In this document: positions 7,876 through 16,107 of the stretch, piece by piece | Layout of the letters: each line of letters opens with the position of its first letter | Numbering within the stretch: the stretch's first letter is position 1 | DNA from: Candidatus Amesbacteria bacterium | Lineage (GTDB): Bacteria > Patescibacteriota > Microgenomatia > CAZETR01 > Amesbacteraceae | Assembly: GCA_027371535.1 (NCBI GenBank) | Contig: DAHXMV010000008.1 | Coordinates: 1-48,524 of the forward strand | Direction: 5' to 3' | Length of the DNA: 48,524 nucleotides | Translations under genes and position numbers: made by a program | The notes under the pieces: generated by a model | What the model was told of the DNA's origin: nothing | Database searches by the model: none | The model's input: the letters and a program-made list of their open reading frames with translations, nothing else

Positions 7876-8076
7876 CTATTTGACTGGCACCTTTTTGACC
7901 GCTCCGATGGGATTTGTCACACTGGTTCCGTTATGCACCGTCTGTATTACCGTGCTGGCTCCTAAAACCTGCTGGTCGGGAGCATCGGCAATTTTGACTA
8001 AAATCACCGCCATAGCCGTGAACACTACAGCCAAAAGGGCATAGAGGAACTGGTCATTTTTTCTGGCTTTCGTCAT
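7876..8076 (-). CDS. Small single-pass membrane protein
   Basis: 66 residues, unknown. Basic start (MTKARKN), one membrane helix at about 10-28 (FLYALLAVVFTAMAVILV), then a short polar exterior tail ending KKVPVK. An AGAGGA element ten bases before the ATG is one of the few Shine-Dalgarno-like sites in the window. Divergent from tgt. Confidence 0.6.
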   Translation of the reverse strand: MTKARKNDQFLYALLAVVFTAMAVILVKIADAPDQQVLGASTVIQTVHNGTSVTNPIGAVKKVPVK

Positions 8077-8134
8077 CTGAAATCACATCCTCTCTGACAA
8101 CATATACTCTCCATCTAAATTTAAGTTAAACATA

Positions 8135-8140
8135 TATAAT
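8135..8140 (+). promoter_or_regulatory. -10 box of tgt
   Basis: TATAAT with the ATG of tgt 11 bases downstream; the predicted leader is about five bases and no Shine-Dalgarno site is present. Confidence 0.5.
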
Positions 8141-8151
8141 CACCTCTGTAA

Positions 8152-9222
8152 ATGCTTAAATTCCAAACCGCCGGTCAGCTTACAGGCTTCGGCCGGCGGG
8201 GGCTGTTAACTACCGGCCACGGCCGGATAAATACCCCGGTTTTTATGCCCGTCGGTACCCAGGCTACTGTCAAGTCCCTCTCCCCGGACGACCTGAAAAA
8301 CCTCGGAGCGCAGATTATTCTGGCAAACAACTACCACCTTTTTCTCAGGCCGGGTTCAGAAAATATCCGCCGGTTTGGGGGTATCCATCAATTCATGAAA
8401 TGGGACCGGTCCATTCTCACCGATTCCGGCGGTTTCCAGGTCCAGAGCTTAAAACCCAAAATAACCGATGAGGGCGTGGAATTCAAATCTCATATCGACG
8501 GTTCCATAAAGCTGCTCACTCCCGAAAGCGCTATTCTCTCCCAGATACATATCGGAGCTGATATCATCATGGCTTTTGATGACAGTACTCCTGCAGGCGC
8601 CTCCAAAAAGGAAGCCGAAATCCGCATGTACCGCACCCACTCCTGGCTGGACAGATGCATCAGGGTCTGGAATCGTAAATCATATCTCATAAATCGTAAA
8701 TCATTTTTATTCGGCATCATCCAGGGCGGTAGCTACCCCGATCTGAGACGTCAGTCTGCAGAGTTTGTTATTTCCAAAAACCTGCCCGGTATCGCCCTGG
8801 GCGGTGCTTCCATCGGCCGGGAAGCCAAAGAAACCGCCGAAAACATTGCCATGGTCCGCGACTTGCTGCCAAAAAACATCCCGATTTACGCCATGGGGGT
8901 GGGGGTTTACCCGTCGGATGCCGTTTCCGTTATCAGTGCCGGAGCGGATATGTTTGACTGTGTCGCCCCTACCCGTCTTGCCCGCTGCGGGCAGCTTTAC
9001 GATCCGGATTCGAAATCCGAATATCTTGATATTTCAAAATCAATATTTTCCCTGGACAAAAAAGTCATTCTGGACGGCTGCGACTGTTATACCTGCCAAT
9101 CCGGATTTACCAGAGGTTATCTGCATCACTTATATAAGTGTAAGGAACTCCTCTTCTATCGTCTGGCCAGCATCCACAACCTCCGCACCATTATCAGAAC
9201 GGTTGAAAATCTCTCTAAATAG
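8152..9222 (+). CDS. tgt: tRNA-guanine transglycosylase
   Basis: 356 residues. Exchanges G34 for the queuosine precursor in GUN tRNAs. TDSGGFQVQSL holds the base-binding Asp region, GGSYPDLR and LGGASIGREAKE form the substrate pocket, MFDCVAPTR carries the nucleophilic Asp, and a zinc site CDCYTC...HHLYKC lies near the C-terminus. Residues about 174-187 (WNRKSYLINRKSF) come from a heptamer array inserted in frame. queA follows on the same strand, forming a partial queuosine pathway. Confidence 0.96.
   Translation: MLKFQTAGQLTGFGRRGLLTTGHGRINTPVFMPVGTQATVKSLSPDDLKNLGAQIILANNYHLFLRPGSENIRRFGGIHQFMKWDRSILTDSGGFQVQSLKPKITDEGVEFKSHIDGSIKLLTPESAILSQIHIGADIIMAFDDSTPAGASKKEAEIRMYRTHSWLDRCIRVWNRKSYLINRKSFLFGIIQGGSYPDLRRQSAEFVISKNLPGIALGGASIGREAKETAENIAMVRDLLPKNIPIYAMGVGVYPSDAVSVISAGADMFDCVAPTRLARCGQLYDPDSKSEYLDISKSIFSLDKKVILDGCDCYTCQSGFTRGYLHHLYKCKELLFYRLASIHNLRTIIRTVENLSK
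8670..8709. repeat. Heptamer array inside tgt
   Basis: Plus-strand units of the type ATCGTAA/ATCATAA, about five copies, period 7, in frame. Confidence 0.85.
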
Positions 9223-9228
9223 TATTCA

Positions 9229-9540
9229 TTACCAATACGCTGCCTGGCCGAAAAACTGCAGCGCGTAAACCATAAACCCGGCCAGCACGCCGCAAAATAA
9301 CCCCTGGATAATCAAATAAGCTCTCCAACTCAGCCTCAACAGGTAGATATTTATCGGTATTATTATTAACGAAACCAGTATTCCCGGCAAAAACATCAGT
9401 CCGGCCAGTTGCCATTTGTTGCTGTAAGTCGGGTTCCAGAAATGAAATATCCAGGCAAACATCGGCGACAGACTCAACAAGGCCATTAAAGTCCAGTCTG
9501 CCAATACCAGGAGAAAACCGGCTATGATCTTATTTTTCAC
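9229..9540 (-). CDS. Small polytopic membrane protein, unknown
   Basis: 103 residues with about three membrane helices (about 7-32, 45-70, 74-95). Start is the GTG at 9540, seven bases behind TG-T-TACACT, which fits the leaderless pattern. Converges on tgt. No family recognised. Confidence 0.6.
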   Translation of the reverse strand: MKNKIIAGFLLVLADWTLMALLSLSPMFAWIFHFWNPTYSNKWQLAGLMFLPGILVSLIIIPINIYLLRLSWRAYLIIQGLFCGVLAGFMVYALQFFGQAAYW

Positions 9541-9572
9541 TGAATTTAGTGTAACATACTATAATCACCGGT

Positions 9573-9734
9573 ATGACCCAAAAACTGGCTCAAAAGCGGA
9601 TTTTACCTTCACAATTAATAACTATTTCAGATAAAAAACTGACCCCGGTTTGCAGGCTCAGCCTGACCGAAATCAAACTAATTGAAACGGTTGCCATTGC
9701 CATCGCCCGGACTACCAAGTTTCCCCCGCAGTAA
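9573..9734 (+). CDS. Short ORF upstream of queA
   Basis: 53 residues, MTQKLAQKRILPSQL start, no Cys or membrane helix. TATAAT at 9560-9565 lies seven bases before the ATG, and the stop is seven bases before queA, so it probably shares a transcript with queA. Function unknown. Confidence 0.5.
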   Translation: MTQKLAQKRILPSQLITISDKKLTPVCRLSLTEIKLIETVAIAIARTTKFPPQ

Positions 9735-9741
9735 CTGAATT

Positions 9742-10734
9742 ATGAATTTTTCCTATCGACTTCCCTCTGACTTGATAGCCGATTTTCCCGCCTCCCCCAG
9801 AGATCATTCCCGGTTATTGATGATTAACCGCCGGACCGGAGAATTATCCCATCATCATTTTTATGATCTGCCCCGTCTCCTGAAGCCTGCCGATGTCTTG
9901 GTTTTTAACCAAACCAAAGTCTTTCCCGCCCGGTTACACGGATTTAAATTGACAGGCGGAAAAGTAGAGATTTTATTACTCAAAAATAGGGGTAATGACC
10001 TATGGGAAGTTATTTCCCATCCCGGCATCAAACCCGGTCAGTCTCTTATTTTCGCCCCTGGTATCATCGGTGTGGTCGTCTCCCCCGACGTTTTAAAATT
10101 AAAAATTAAAAATTTAAAATTACTCTCCAAAATCGGTGAAACCCCTCTCCCTCCTTATATTCATAACCCGTCACCAGAATCTCTGCTTAAAAAACAGTAC
10201 CAGACCGTTTACGCCAAAACCGGGGGCAGCGCCGCCGCTCCCACTGCCGGCCTGCATTTTACAACCCGCCTTCTCCACGAGCTGCGTGCTAATGGCCACG
10301 ATCTGGAATATGTCACTCTTCATGTGGGCTTAGGTACCTTCAAGCCTCCCACACCCGAACAGATTTCATCCGGCCACCTCCATTCCGAATGGTTTACCCT
10401 GGATGCAGAGACTGCTTCCCGGTTGAATGCCGCCAAAGCCTCCGGGCGCCGGATTATCGCTGTGGGCACCACTACCACCCGGGTTCTGGAAACTTGTTCA
10501 AATTCAAACAGTCTGTTAACCGCCCGAACCGGTGAAACGGATATATTTATAAAGCCCCCTTATAAATTCAAATTTGTCGATGGCCTGATTACCAATTTTC
10601 ATCTTCCCGACTCCAGCCTCATTATGCTCGTCTCCGCTTTTTCCTCCTGGCCGATTATCCAGAAAGCCTACCACACCGCCATCTGCGAAAAATACCGCTT
10701 CTTCTCTTTTGGCGACGCCTGCCTCATTTCTTAA
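9742..10734 (+). CDS. queA: S-adenosylmethionine:tRNA ribosyltransferase-isomerase
   Basis: 330 residues. Makes epoxyqueuosine on tRNA from preQ1. N-terminal FSYRLPSDLIADFPASPRDHSRLL, then GGKVEILLL, the YQTVYAKTGGSAAAPTAGLHFT signature, THVGLGTFKP-like VTLHVGLGTFKP and the C-terminal NFHLPDSSLIMLVSAF. Slightly shorter than the E. coli enzyme. A heptamer array encodes LKLKIKNLKL near residues 117-126. Confidence 0.96.
   Translation: MNFSYRLPSDLIADFPASPRDHSRLLMINRRTGELSHHHFYDLPRLLKPADVLVFNQTKVFPARLHGFKLTGGKVEILLLKNRGNDLWEVISHPGIKPGQSLIFAPGIIGVVVSPDVLKLKIKNLKLLSKIGETPLPPYIHNPSPESLLKKQYQTVYAKTGGSAAAPTAGLHFTTRLLHELRANGHDLEYVTLHVGLGTFKPPTPEQISSGHLHSEWFTLDAETASRLNAAKASGRRIIAVGTTTTRVLETCSNSNSLLTARTGETDIFIKPPYKFKFVDGLITNFHLPDSSLIMLVSAFSSWPIIQKAYHTAICEKYRFFSFGDACLIS
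10091..10121. repeat. Heptamer array inside queA
   Basis: Units of type AAAATTA/AAAATTT, about four copies, period 7; a T in the third unit removes the TAA that a perfect array would produce. Confidence 0.8.
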
Positions 10735-10774
10735 CCATTTTCTCCAAATCTGCCTCTACCCGAGACAGTTTTCT

Positions 10775-11062
10775 CTATTTCTTTACTTCTTCCAGCTTTT
10801 GGCTGATTTTTTCTTCCAGTTCCTCAATTTTTTCCGAAATTGCTGCCTGGGCCTTTTCCGTCAGATCGGTAGCTTCGTCTTTCAGATCTTCCAGCGCTCC
10901 CGAACCGCTTTTGACGGCTTTATTAAACTCCTTTTTCAGCTTTTTCCGGTTGCGTTCATTGGACAGGGCTACCGCTGCTGCCCCTGCCGCCGCTCCTACC
11001 GCTGCCCCCACCAATGCCGCTCCCGCATTTCCTGTTTTGTTTTGTGATTTGGTTTTTGTCAT
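10775..11062 (-). CDS. YtxH-like membrane/coiled-coil protein
   Basis: 95 residues. N-terminal Gly/Ala-rich membrane segment (about 12-34, AGAALVGAAVGAAAGAAAVAL) followed by a charged amphipathic helix to the end (KKLKKEF... EELEEKISQKLEEVKK). This order is typical of YtxH-type small stress or envelope proteins. Starts within the end of the upstream gene (four-base overlap). The first residues MTKTKSQNKTG are encoded by a heptamer array. Confidence 0.7.
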   Translation of the reverse strand: MTKTKSQNKTGNAGAALVGAAVGAAAGAAAVALSNERNRKKLKKEFNKAVKSGSGALEDLKDEATDLTEKAQAAISEKIEELEEKISQKLEEVKK

Positions 11063-11072
11063 TTGTGATTTT
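11036..11072. repeat. Heptamer array spanning a stop/start overlap
   Basis: About five TTTGTGA-like units, period 7, cover the end of the 11059 gene (NENHK stop) and the start of the YtxH-like gene. Confidence 0.75.
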
Positions 11073-11307
11073 CGTTGTCCCCCCCTTTCCCGCGTTTTTC
11101 CAGAAAACTCTGGATCGCTTTCAATATTACCACTTTAATACCATCCTTCAGTGCTGCCACATCTCCGGCCAGGCCGGATAAATCCCGGGTCACCACCCGG
11201 ACATCTTTTAATACCAGAAACACCTGGGCGGTCACCGCCACCAGACACCCGATCAGAATCAAAAAACCGGCTCCCAGGCTCCAGTAAAAAAAATCAATCG
11301 ATGTCAT
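11059..11307 (-). CDS. Small membrane protein with amphipathic tail
   Basis: 82 residues. One N-terminal membrane helix (about 8-32) then a helical region resembling DUF948-type proteins (VLKDVRVVTRDLSGLAGDVAALKDGIKVV). Coupled by ATGA overlap to the YtxH-like gene, a pairing also seen for DUF948/YtxH proteins elsewhere. TATAAA lies eight bases before the ATG. Confidence 0.65.
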   Translation of the reverse strand: MTSIDFFYWSLGAGFLILIGCLVAVTAQVFLVLKDVRVVTRDLSGLAGDVAALKDGIKVVILKAIQSFLEKRGKGGDNENHK

Positions 11308-11321
11308 GGTTCTACTTTATA

Positions 11322-12467
11322 TCATTTCCCAAAAAATTTCTCGAACACCCCCAGTCTCCACACATCCTGCAATGACACCAAAGCCATTAGTATAAGCAGC
11401 GCCACCATACCGATGGAATTTACCCGCTGTTCGATTTCCGCCGGGATCCGTTTCCTGAAGATCCCTTCGAGGTAAAAAAACAACAGCCTTCCGCCGTCTA
11501 GTGCCGGAATCGGCAGAAAATTAAATACCGCCAGGTTCACCGACAGTACCGCTACAAATTCTATTAAAGGTAAAAATCCTTCGGCCGCAATAATCCCGGT
11601 CACCTGGTAAATCGCCACCGGTCCGGATACCTCCTGCGGCACTTTCCCGGCCATGATGCTCTTACCGATCATGCTCAAACCGTCAAATACCCTTCCCACC
11701 CACACCCGGGTGGATTTTATCCCGGCTCCGGCAATCGCCAGAGCACATTTTAAATCACTCACGTCGCATTTTTTGGTATTCACATACGGATAGTCGGAAA
11801 TTGTCACCCCCAGTGCCCCCTGGTCTTTGGGCGGATTCTTCCGCGGCACCAATGTGATCACGCTGGTGGTCGTATTTTTCTCCACAATTCCCTCAAATAG
11901 CGGAATGGTTTCCCCCCTTTCCACTGTTAAATTCACCGGCACTCCTGCCCACGATTTGACCAGTGTCCCGAACTCATCCACCGAAAACACCTCTTTGCCC
12001 TCAATTTTGGTAATTCTGTCTCCGGTCTTCAGGCCTGCCTTTGCTGCCGGTGTATTGGCTGCTACATCTGCAACTGTCACTTTGGAAGTATTTGACAGCG
12101 GCACGCCGACTACCGAGTACAATACATAAAATCCGAATAAAGCCAGCACCGTATTCATAATCACTCCCGCCCCCACTACCAGGATCCGTTGCAAAAGACT
12201 CCGGCTCCAAAAATCATTGCCCCTTGAAGATTTCATATCCGGCGGGCCATCCTCACCCAACAGCTTTACGAATCCTCCAAATAATAGCGGGTAAATTGCA
12301 TACTGGGTCCCATGGGTTTTAATTTTAAAAAGCGGCCTGGTAAAAGGCAGTCCGATAGCAAATTCTTCGACTCTGATCCCGAATATTATTGCCGCCGCAA
12401 AATGCCCCAGTTCATGTACCAGGACTAAAACGGAAAGCACAATAAAAAATATCAACCACGTCGGCAT
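11322..12467 (-). CDS. rseP: RseP-type site-2 protease (M50)
   Basis: 381 residues. Intramembrane zinc protease: HELGH near residues 19-23, one PDZ domain (about 120-200; GLKTGDRITKIEGKEV), and the second active-site motif NFLPIPALDGG near 316-326. It likely cleaves anti-sigma or membrane signal proteins. TATAAT lies about 15 bases upstream of the ATG. Confidence 0.94.
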   Translation of the reverse strand: MPTWLIFFIVLSVLVLVHELGHFAAAIIFGIRVEEFAIGLPFTRPLFKIKTHGTQYAIYPLLFGGFVKLLGEDGPPDMKSSRGNDFWSRSLLQRILVVGAGVIMNTVLALFGFYVLYSVVGVPLSNTSKVTVADVAANTPAAKAGLKTGDRITKIEGKEVFSVDEFGTLVKSWAGVPVNLTVERGETIPLFEGIVEKNTTTSVITLVPRKNPPKDQGALGVTISDYPYVNTKKCDVSDLKCALAIAGAGIKSTRVWVGRVFDGLSMIGKSIMAGKVPQEVSGPVAIYQVTGIIAAEGFLPLIEFVAVLSVNLAVFNFLPIPALDGGRLLFFYLEGIFRKRIPAEIEQRVNSIGMVALLILMALVSLQDVWRLGVFEKFFGK

Positions 12468-12516
12468 TACCCAAGTTTACAGATTATATTGTCCTAACTC
12501 AATAAGAATTCACTCT

Positions 12517-12672
12517 TTACTTTAAAAACCCGTACATTGAAGCATATACTACCAAACCTCCTAAAGGTATTCCTATAACCAGAGCCCACTTTACAAATTT
12601 ATCCCATTTTTCACCGTTAATTCTCTTCTGCTCGTATTTTCCGTAGTCAAAGTTTTTAGAATTTTCCGACAT
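12517..12672 (-). CDS. 51-residue single-pass membrane protein
   Basis: Reads MSENSKNFDYGKYEQ..., a polar N-terminus and one membrane helix at about 29-48 (ALVIGIPLGGLVVYASMYGF). TACAAT followed by exactly six bases precedes the ATG at 12672, a perfect leaderless context, which is the main reason to accept so short a gene. It lies between rseP and frr. Function unknown. Confidence 0.6.
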   Translation of the reverse strand: MSENSKNFDYGKYEQKRINGEKWDKFVKWALVIGIPLGGLVVYASMYGFLK

Positions 12673-12692
12673 AGATGTATTGTACTATAGGC

Positions 12693-13247
12693 TTATATTT
12701 TTGTCAACTCTGTTTCTTTAGTTTTCCCCATCTCTTCCACCATTTCCAACATTTTATTCATGATTTTCTCCAGCTCTTCCTCAAGTCTTTTCCTGTCATC
12801 TTCAGGCAGGACTCCCTCTTCAAAATCCCTCTTAAACTCCCCCATTTTGTCATGCCTGATCTGCCTCAGTTTTACCCGGCCGTCTTCCAGCTTTTTATGC
12901 AGCATTTTGACATATTCCAACCGTCTCTCCGAAGTCAGCGCCGGCACAGCAATCCTGATCAGGTTATTGTCCAAAACCGGTGTCAGTCCGGTATTGGCCG
13001 CGATTATGTCGCGCTTAATATCCCCGATGATCGACTGGTCATATGGGGCAATCACCACCGACTGCGGATCCGGTACGGTAATCTGTGCCAGTTCCACTAT
13101 TTTCATCTGAGTAGTCCCGCCGTAAGCGTTTATGACAATGTTTTCTACCAGTGCCGGAGTGGCCCTGCCGGTTCTGATCGTCCCGATATCCTGCCTTACT
13201 GTCTCCAGCGTCTTTTGCATCCTCGCCTGCACATCCCCTAAATCCAT
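12693..13247 (-). CDS. frr: Ribosome recycling factor
   Basis: 184 residues, the usual length. Conserved GRATPALVENIVINAYGG, IAPYDQSIIGDIKR and a C-terminal helical domain with KLRQIRHDKMGEFKRD. Splits post-termination ribosomes with EF-G. Downstream of rpsB-tsf on the same strand. GATAAT preceded by TG lies eight bases before the ATG. Confidence 0.97.
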   Translation of the reverse strand: MDLGDVQARMQKTLETVRQDIGTIRTGRATPALVENIVINAYGGTTQMKIVELAQITVPDPQSVVIAPYDQSIIGDIKRDIIAANTGLTPVLDNNLIRIAVPALTSERRLEYVKMLHKKLEDGRVKLRQIRHDKMGEFKRDFEEGVLPEDDRKRLEEELEKIMNKMLEMVEEMGKTKETELTKI

Positions 13248-13265
13248 AATCTTATATTATCACAA

Positions 13266-13718
13266 TTATATTTTGGCTATCCTAAAATCCGTCACCTGGA
13301 TATTTTCCCCCAGTTTTCCGATGGTTTCCTTTACCAGCTCCGCAATCGTCTTTGCCGGATCCCGGACGTATTCGCTCTTTAAAAGAGCTTCCGTATTTTC
13401 CGGTTGTGATGATGCCACCTGTAAACATAATTCTTTCCCCAATTTTTGAAAGTCGTCAGTCTTGGCTACAAAATCCGTCTCGCAGGCCAAAGATACCAAC
13501 ACCCCCAGCGTCCCCGTGTGGTGGACATACGCAAACACCATCCCCGCCTTCACCTGCCGGTCGGCCTTTTTGGCCGCTTTTTCTATTCCCCTTTTTCTTA
13601 AAATCTCGATGGCTTTTTTTTCATCCCCGCGGGCTTCATCCAGAGCTGACCGGATATCGGAAACTCCTGCTGAAGTCAGCTCCCTTAATTTTTTGATTGC
13701 CGCCACATCTATCGCCAT
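13266..13718 (-). CDS. tsf: Elongation factor Ts (short form)
   Basis: 150 residues, about half of E. coli EF-Ts, with the N-terminal UBA-like domain (IKKLRELTSAGVSDIRSALDEARGD) and the first core domain containing CETDFVAKTDDF, the segment that contacts EF-Tu. The second core subdomain is missing, as in other short EF-Ts proteins. Starts one base after rpsB stops. Confidence 0.95.
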   Translation of the reverse strand: MAIDVAAIKKLRELTSAGVSDIRSALDEARGDEKKAIEILRKRGIEKAAKKADRQVKAGMVFAYVHHTGTLGVLVSLACETDFVAKTDDFQKLGKELCLQVASSQPENTEALLKSEYVRDPAKTIAELVKETIGKLGENIQVTDFRIAKI

Positions 13719-13719
13719 C

Positions 13720-14493
13720 TTATTCTTTCTTTTTGGCTTTATTAACTTTCACCGGCTTTTCCGGTCCCTCTGTACCGGCCGTTTGTAGCACCGGCTGGGT
13801 TACCTCTTTTGCCGGACGGTTCTTTCCTTCAATCACTGCATCAGCCGCCGCAGTCACAATTAGTTCTATTGATTTTACCGCGTCATCATTCGCCGGAATC
13901 ACCCAGTCTACTTTCGGATCGGCATTGGTGTCCACGATCCCCACCACCGGTATTCCCATTTTCAATCCCTCTCTGACCGCCACATCCTCCTTGTGGGTAT
14001 CCACCACAAACAGGGCCTCCGGCAGACCGGTCATCCCGGCCACACCGCCGAAAAACTTTTCCAATCTCTCTATCTCCCGGTCAAACAGAAGTCTTTCCTT
14101 TTTAGTATATTTGTTAAATTCTCCTGCCTCCCTTTTAGCCTTCATATCAGCCAATTTTCTGATTCTGCCTGCCAGATTGGTATTATTGGTCAATAGCCCG
14201 CCCATCCATCTCACTGTTACAAAAGGCATGCCTGCCCTGATAGCCTCGTTTTTGACAAAATCCGCCGCCTGCCTTTTAGTACCCACAAAAAGGATTTTTC
14301 CTCCCCTGGCCGCCACTTGGGAAATGAATTCGCAGGCTTTTCCCAGTCCTTCCTTGGTTTTGGCCAGATCAAAAATGTGCACCCCGTCTCTTTCCCCGTA
14401 AATATATTTACTCATCGCCGGATTCCACTTCCTTCTCTGGTGTCCGAAATGACAACCGGCTTCCAATAATTCTTCTAGTGAAATATCACGCAT
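13720..14493 (-). CDS. rpsB: Small ribosomal subunit protein uS2
   Basis: 257 residues with LLEAGCHFGHQRRKWNPAM, GTKRQAADFVKNEA, RWMGGLLTN and VGIVDTNADPKVDWVIPANDDA, all diagnostic for uS2, and a Lys-rich tail. Followed directly by tsf, the standard pair. One of the few genes with a strong ribosome-binding site. Confidence 0.97.
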   Translation of the reverse strand: MRDISLEELLEAGCHFGHQRRKWNPAMSKYIYGERDGVHIFDLAKTKEGLGKACEFISQVAARGGKILFVGTKRQAADFVKNEAIRAGMPFVTVRWMGGLLTNNTNLAGRIRKLADMKAKREAGEFNKYTKKERLLFDREIERLEKFFGGVAGMTGLPEALFVVDTHKEDVAVREGLKMGIPVVGIVDTNADPKVDWVIPANDDAVKSIELIVTAAADAVIEGKNRPAKEVTQPVLQTAGTEGPEKPVKVNKAKKKE

Positions 14494-14496
14494 ATT

Positions 14497-14506
14497 TTTT
14501 CTCCTT
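14497..14506 (-). promoter_or_regulatory. Shine-Dalgarno site of rpsB
   Basis: Minus-strand AAAGGAG lies about seven bases before the rpsB ATG. It is notable because most genes here lack such a site. Confidence 0.7.
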
Positions 14507-14568
14507 TATCCTCCCCGGATCTGAAGTTAATCAGGAGAAAACGACCCGGGTGTGTAATTAAAACTCAT

Positions 14569-15267
14569 TTATTCTATCAGTAAAATTTCTGTTTGTCCAC
14601 CGTTTTGGCAGGCTATTCTGTTACGGCCTGCATTTTTTGCCTGGTACATCAGCTTGTCTGATCTGTTGATTAAATCAGACACATTTTCCCCTTCCTGCAA
14701 ACTGGCCAGTCCGATACTGGCAGTCAGTTCGGGTTTTTTCAAATGACATTCCTGAGCCAGGTTCTTTTTAATCGTTAAGCCAAGTTTAAAAGCTGATTCT
14801 CTGACAGCCTCCGTCTCCATATCCGACAACCCCACCACAAATTCCTCACCGCCATATCTGCCGATCAGAGATTCTTTCCCGGTTACATCCTGCATGATAT
14901 TTACCAAACGCTTCAAAACCTCATCACCTTTTAGGTGCCCTTCCGTGTTATTCACCTCCCTAAAATAGTCCAGATCTAAAAACAGAACATACATTTTCCA
15001 GCCATATTTCCGGGCCAAGGTGACCTCCCTCCCTAAGAGTACCCCGATTTGGGATTTGTTGTATACCCCGGTACCCGGATCCCGGATCGCTTCCTGTTCC
15101 AATTTGACCTCCTTTTGAGCCATCTCGCGGGCCAACTCCGCAGGGTCGGCTTCCTTTTGCATTACCTTGATGATTTTATTCAGCCATTCGCCAAACTTAT
15201 ACTGCACATGCGCCTCGGACGGCATCCGGTCAATTTTTCTTCTTTCTTCTAAAGTCAGATCACTCAC
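14569..15267 (-). CDS. Soluble diguanylate cyclase (GGDEF)
   Basis: 232 residues. An unassigned N-terminal helical region (about 1-60) is followed by a GGDEF domain: DPGTGVYNK replaces the usual DxLTGLxNR, the metal/substrate segment is FLDLDYFREVNNTEGHLKGDEVL, and the signature loop is RYGGEEF (about 141-147), which predicts an active enzyme. The four residues at the I-site are not RxxD, so product inhibition is unlikely. No membrane segment. The start is a GTG at 15267, six bases behind TAAACT, and that -10 box begins with the stop codon of folD. Confidence 0.93.
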   Translation of the reverse strand: MSDLTLEERRKIDRMPSEAHVQYKFGEWLNKIIKVMQKEADPAELAREMAQKEVKLEQEAIRDPGTGVYNKSQIGVLLGREVTLARKYGWKMYVLFLDLDYFREVNNTEGHLKGDEVLKRLVNIMQDVTGKESLIGRYGGEEFVVGLSDMETEAVRESAFKLGLTIKKNLAQECHLKKPELTASIGLASLQEGENVSDLINRSDKLMYQAKNAGRNRIACQNGGQTEILLIE

Positions 15268-15276
15268 TATGCCAGT

Positions 15277-16074
15277 TTACCTATTCCGCTCAAGAATTGC
15301 ATCCGCCAGATTGTTATACAGCATAATCACCGTCACCGGCCCCACCCCGCCGGGCACCGGAGTAATAAAAGCGGCTTTTTGGGCTACTTCCGGTGCAAAA
15401 TCCCCTTTGGGATATCCCACATCAATTGCCCGCACCCCTTCTTTGACAAATTCCGGTTTGATTAAACCCGTCTGTCCGGTGCAGCTGATCACTACGTCCG
15501 CTTCACTTATCGGTTCGGTCTTAAAATCATATTTATCCATGCCGATTACCAGATGATTAACTTCCAATACCCTTTCCAGCCACCTGCCTACCCGCCCCAT
15601 ATTCCCGATAATTACATATTTTAAATCCATATTCAGATCATGATCCACCCGGCGTCTTAGGATCTCATACACCCCCCGCACTGTCGCCGGCAGCTTTTGG
15701 GATCTGGGGTTTAGGCCGTCCACGTCTTTTTCCGGGTCGATTAACAGACACAGCTTGGTATCCCGCCATCGGTCGCCGAAAAGCGGCGTCTGGATCATTA
15801 TCCCGTCTGCATCGGACTCCTTATTCAGGTTGGATATCAAACCTTCCATATCATTGGTTGAATGTAAGAAATATTCCTTAAACTCCACCCCCAGCTCTGC
15901 TGCCTTTTTGGACTTCATCTTAGTATATATAGCGCTTCCCGGATCATCCGGGTTATAAATCGTTACCAGCTTTGGTTTCCGGCCCAACGATCTGTTTATT
16001 ACCGCCAGTTTCTCCTCCACCTCTTTTTGGATTTGGGCCGCAAACTCTTTTCCGTCAAAAACAACCGCTGCCAT
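15277..16074 (-). CDS. folD: Methylenetetrahydrofolate dehydrogenase/cyclohydrolase
   Basis: 265 residues, slightly short. Conserved YTKMKSKKAAELGV (catalytic Lys region), DGIMIQTPLFG, PEKDVDGLNPRS and the NADP-site C-terminal half with GNMGRVGRWL and TPVPGGVGPVT. Interconverts 5,10-methylene- and 10-formyl-THF. TATAAT followed by exactly six bases precedes the ATG, so leaderless. Lies downstream of glyA in a one-carbon cluster. Confidence 0.95.
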   Translation of the reverse strand: MAAVVFDGKEFAAQIQKEVEEKLAVINRSLGRKPKLVTIYNPDDPGSAIYTKMKSKKAAELGVEFKEYFLHSTNDMEGLISNLNKESDADGIMIQTPLFGDRWRDTKLCLLIDPEKDVDGLNPRSQKLPATVRGVYEILRRRVDHDLNMDLKYVIIGNMGRVGRWLERVLEVNHLVIGMDKYDFKTEPISEADVVISCTGQTGLIKPEFVKEGVRAIDVGYPKGDFAPEVAQKAAFITPVPGGVGPVTVIMLYNNLADAILERNR

Positions 16075-16107
16075 ATCCAGATTATACGTTAAATATGCCC
16101 TGTCGGA

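Noticed and set aside
8670-8709. Possible CRISPR or direct-repeat locus from the repeated ATCATAA units
   Set aside because: Units are 7 bp without spacers; this is a tandem microrepeat inside tgt.
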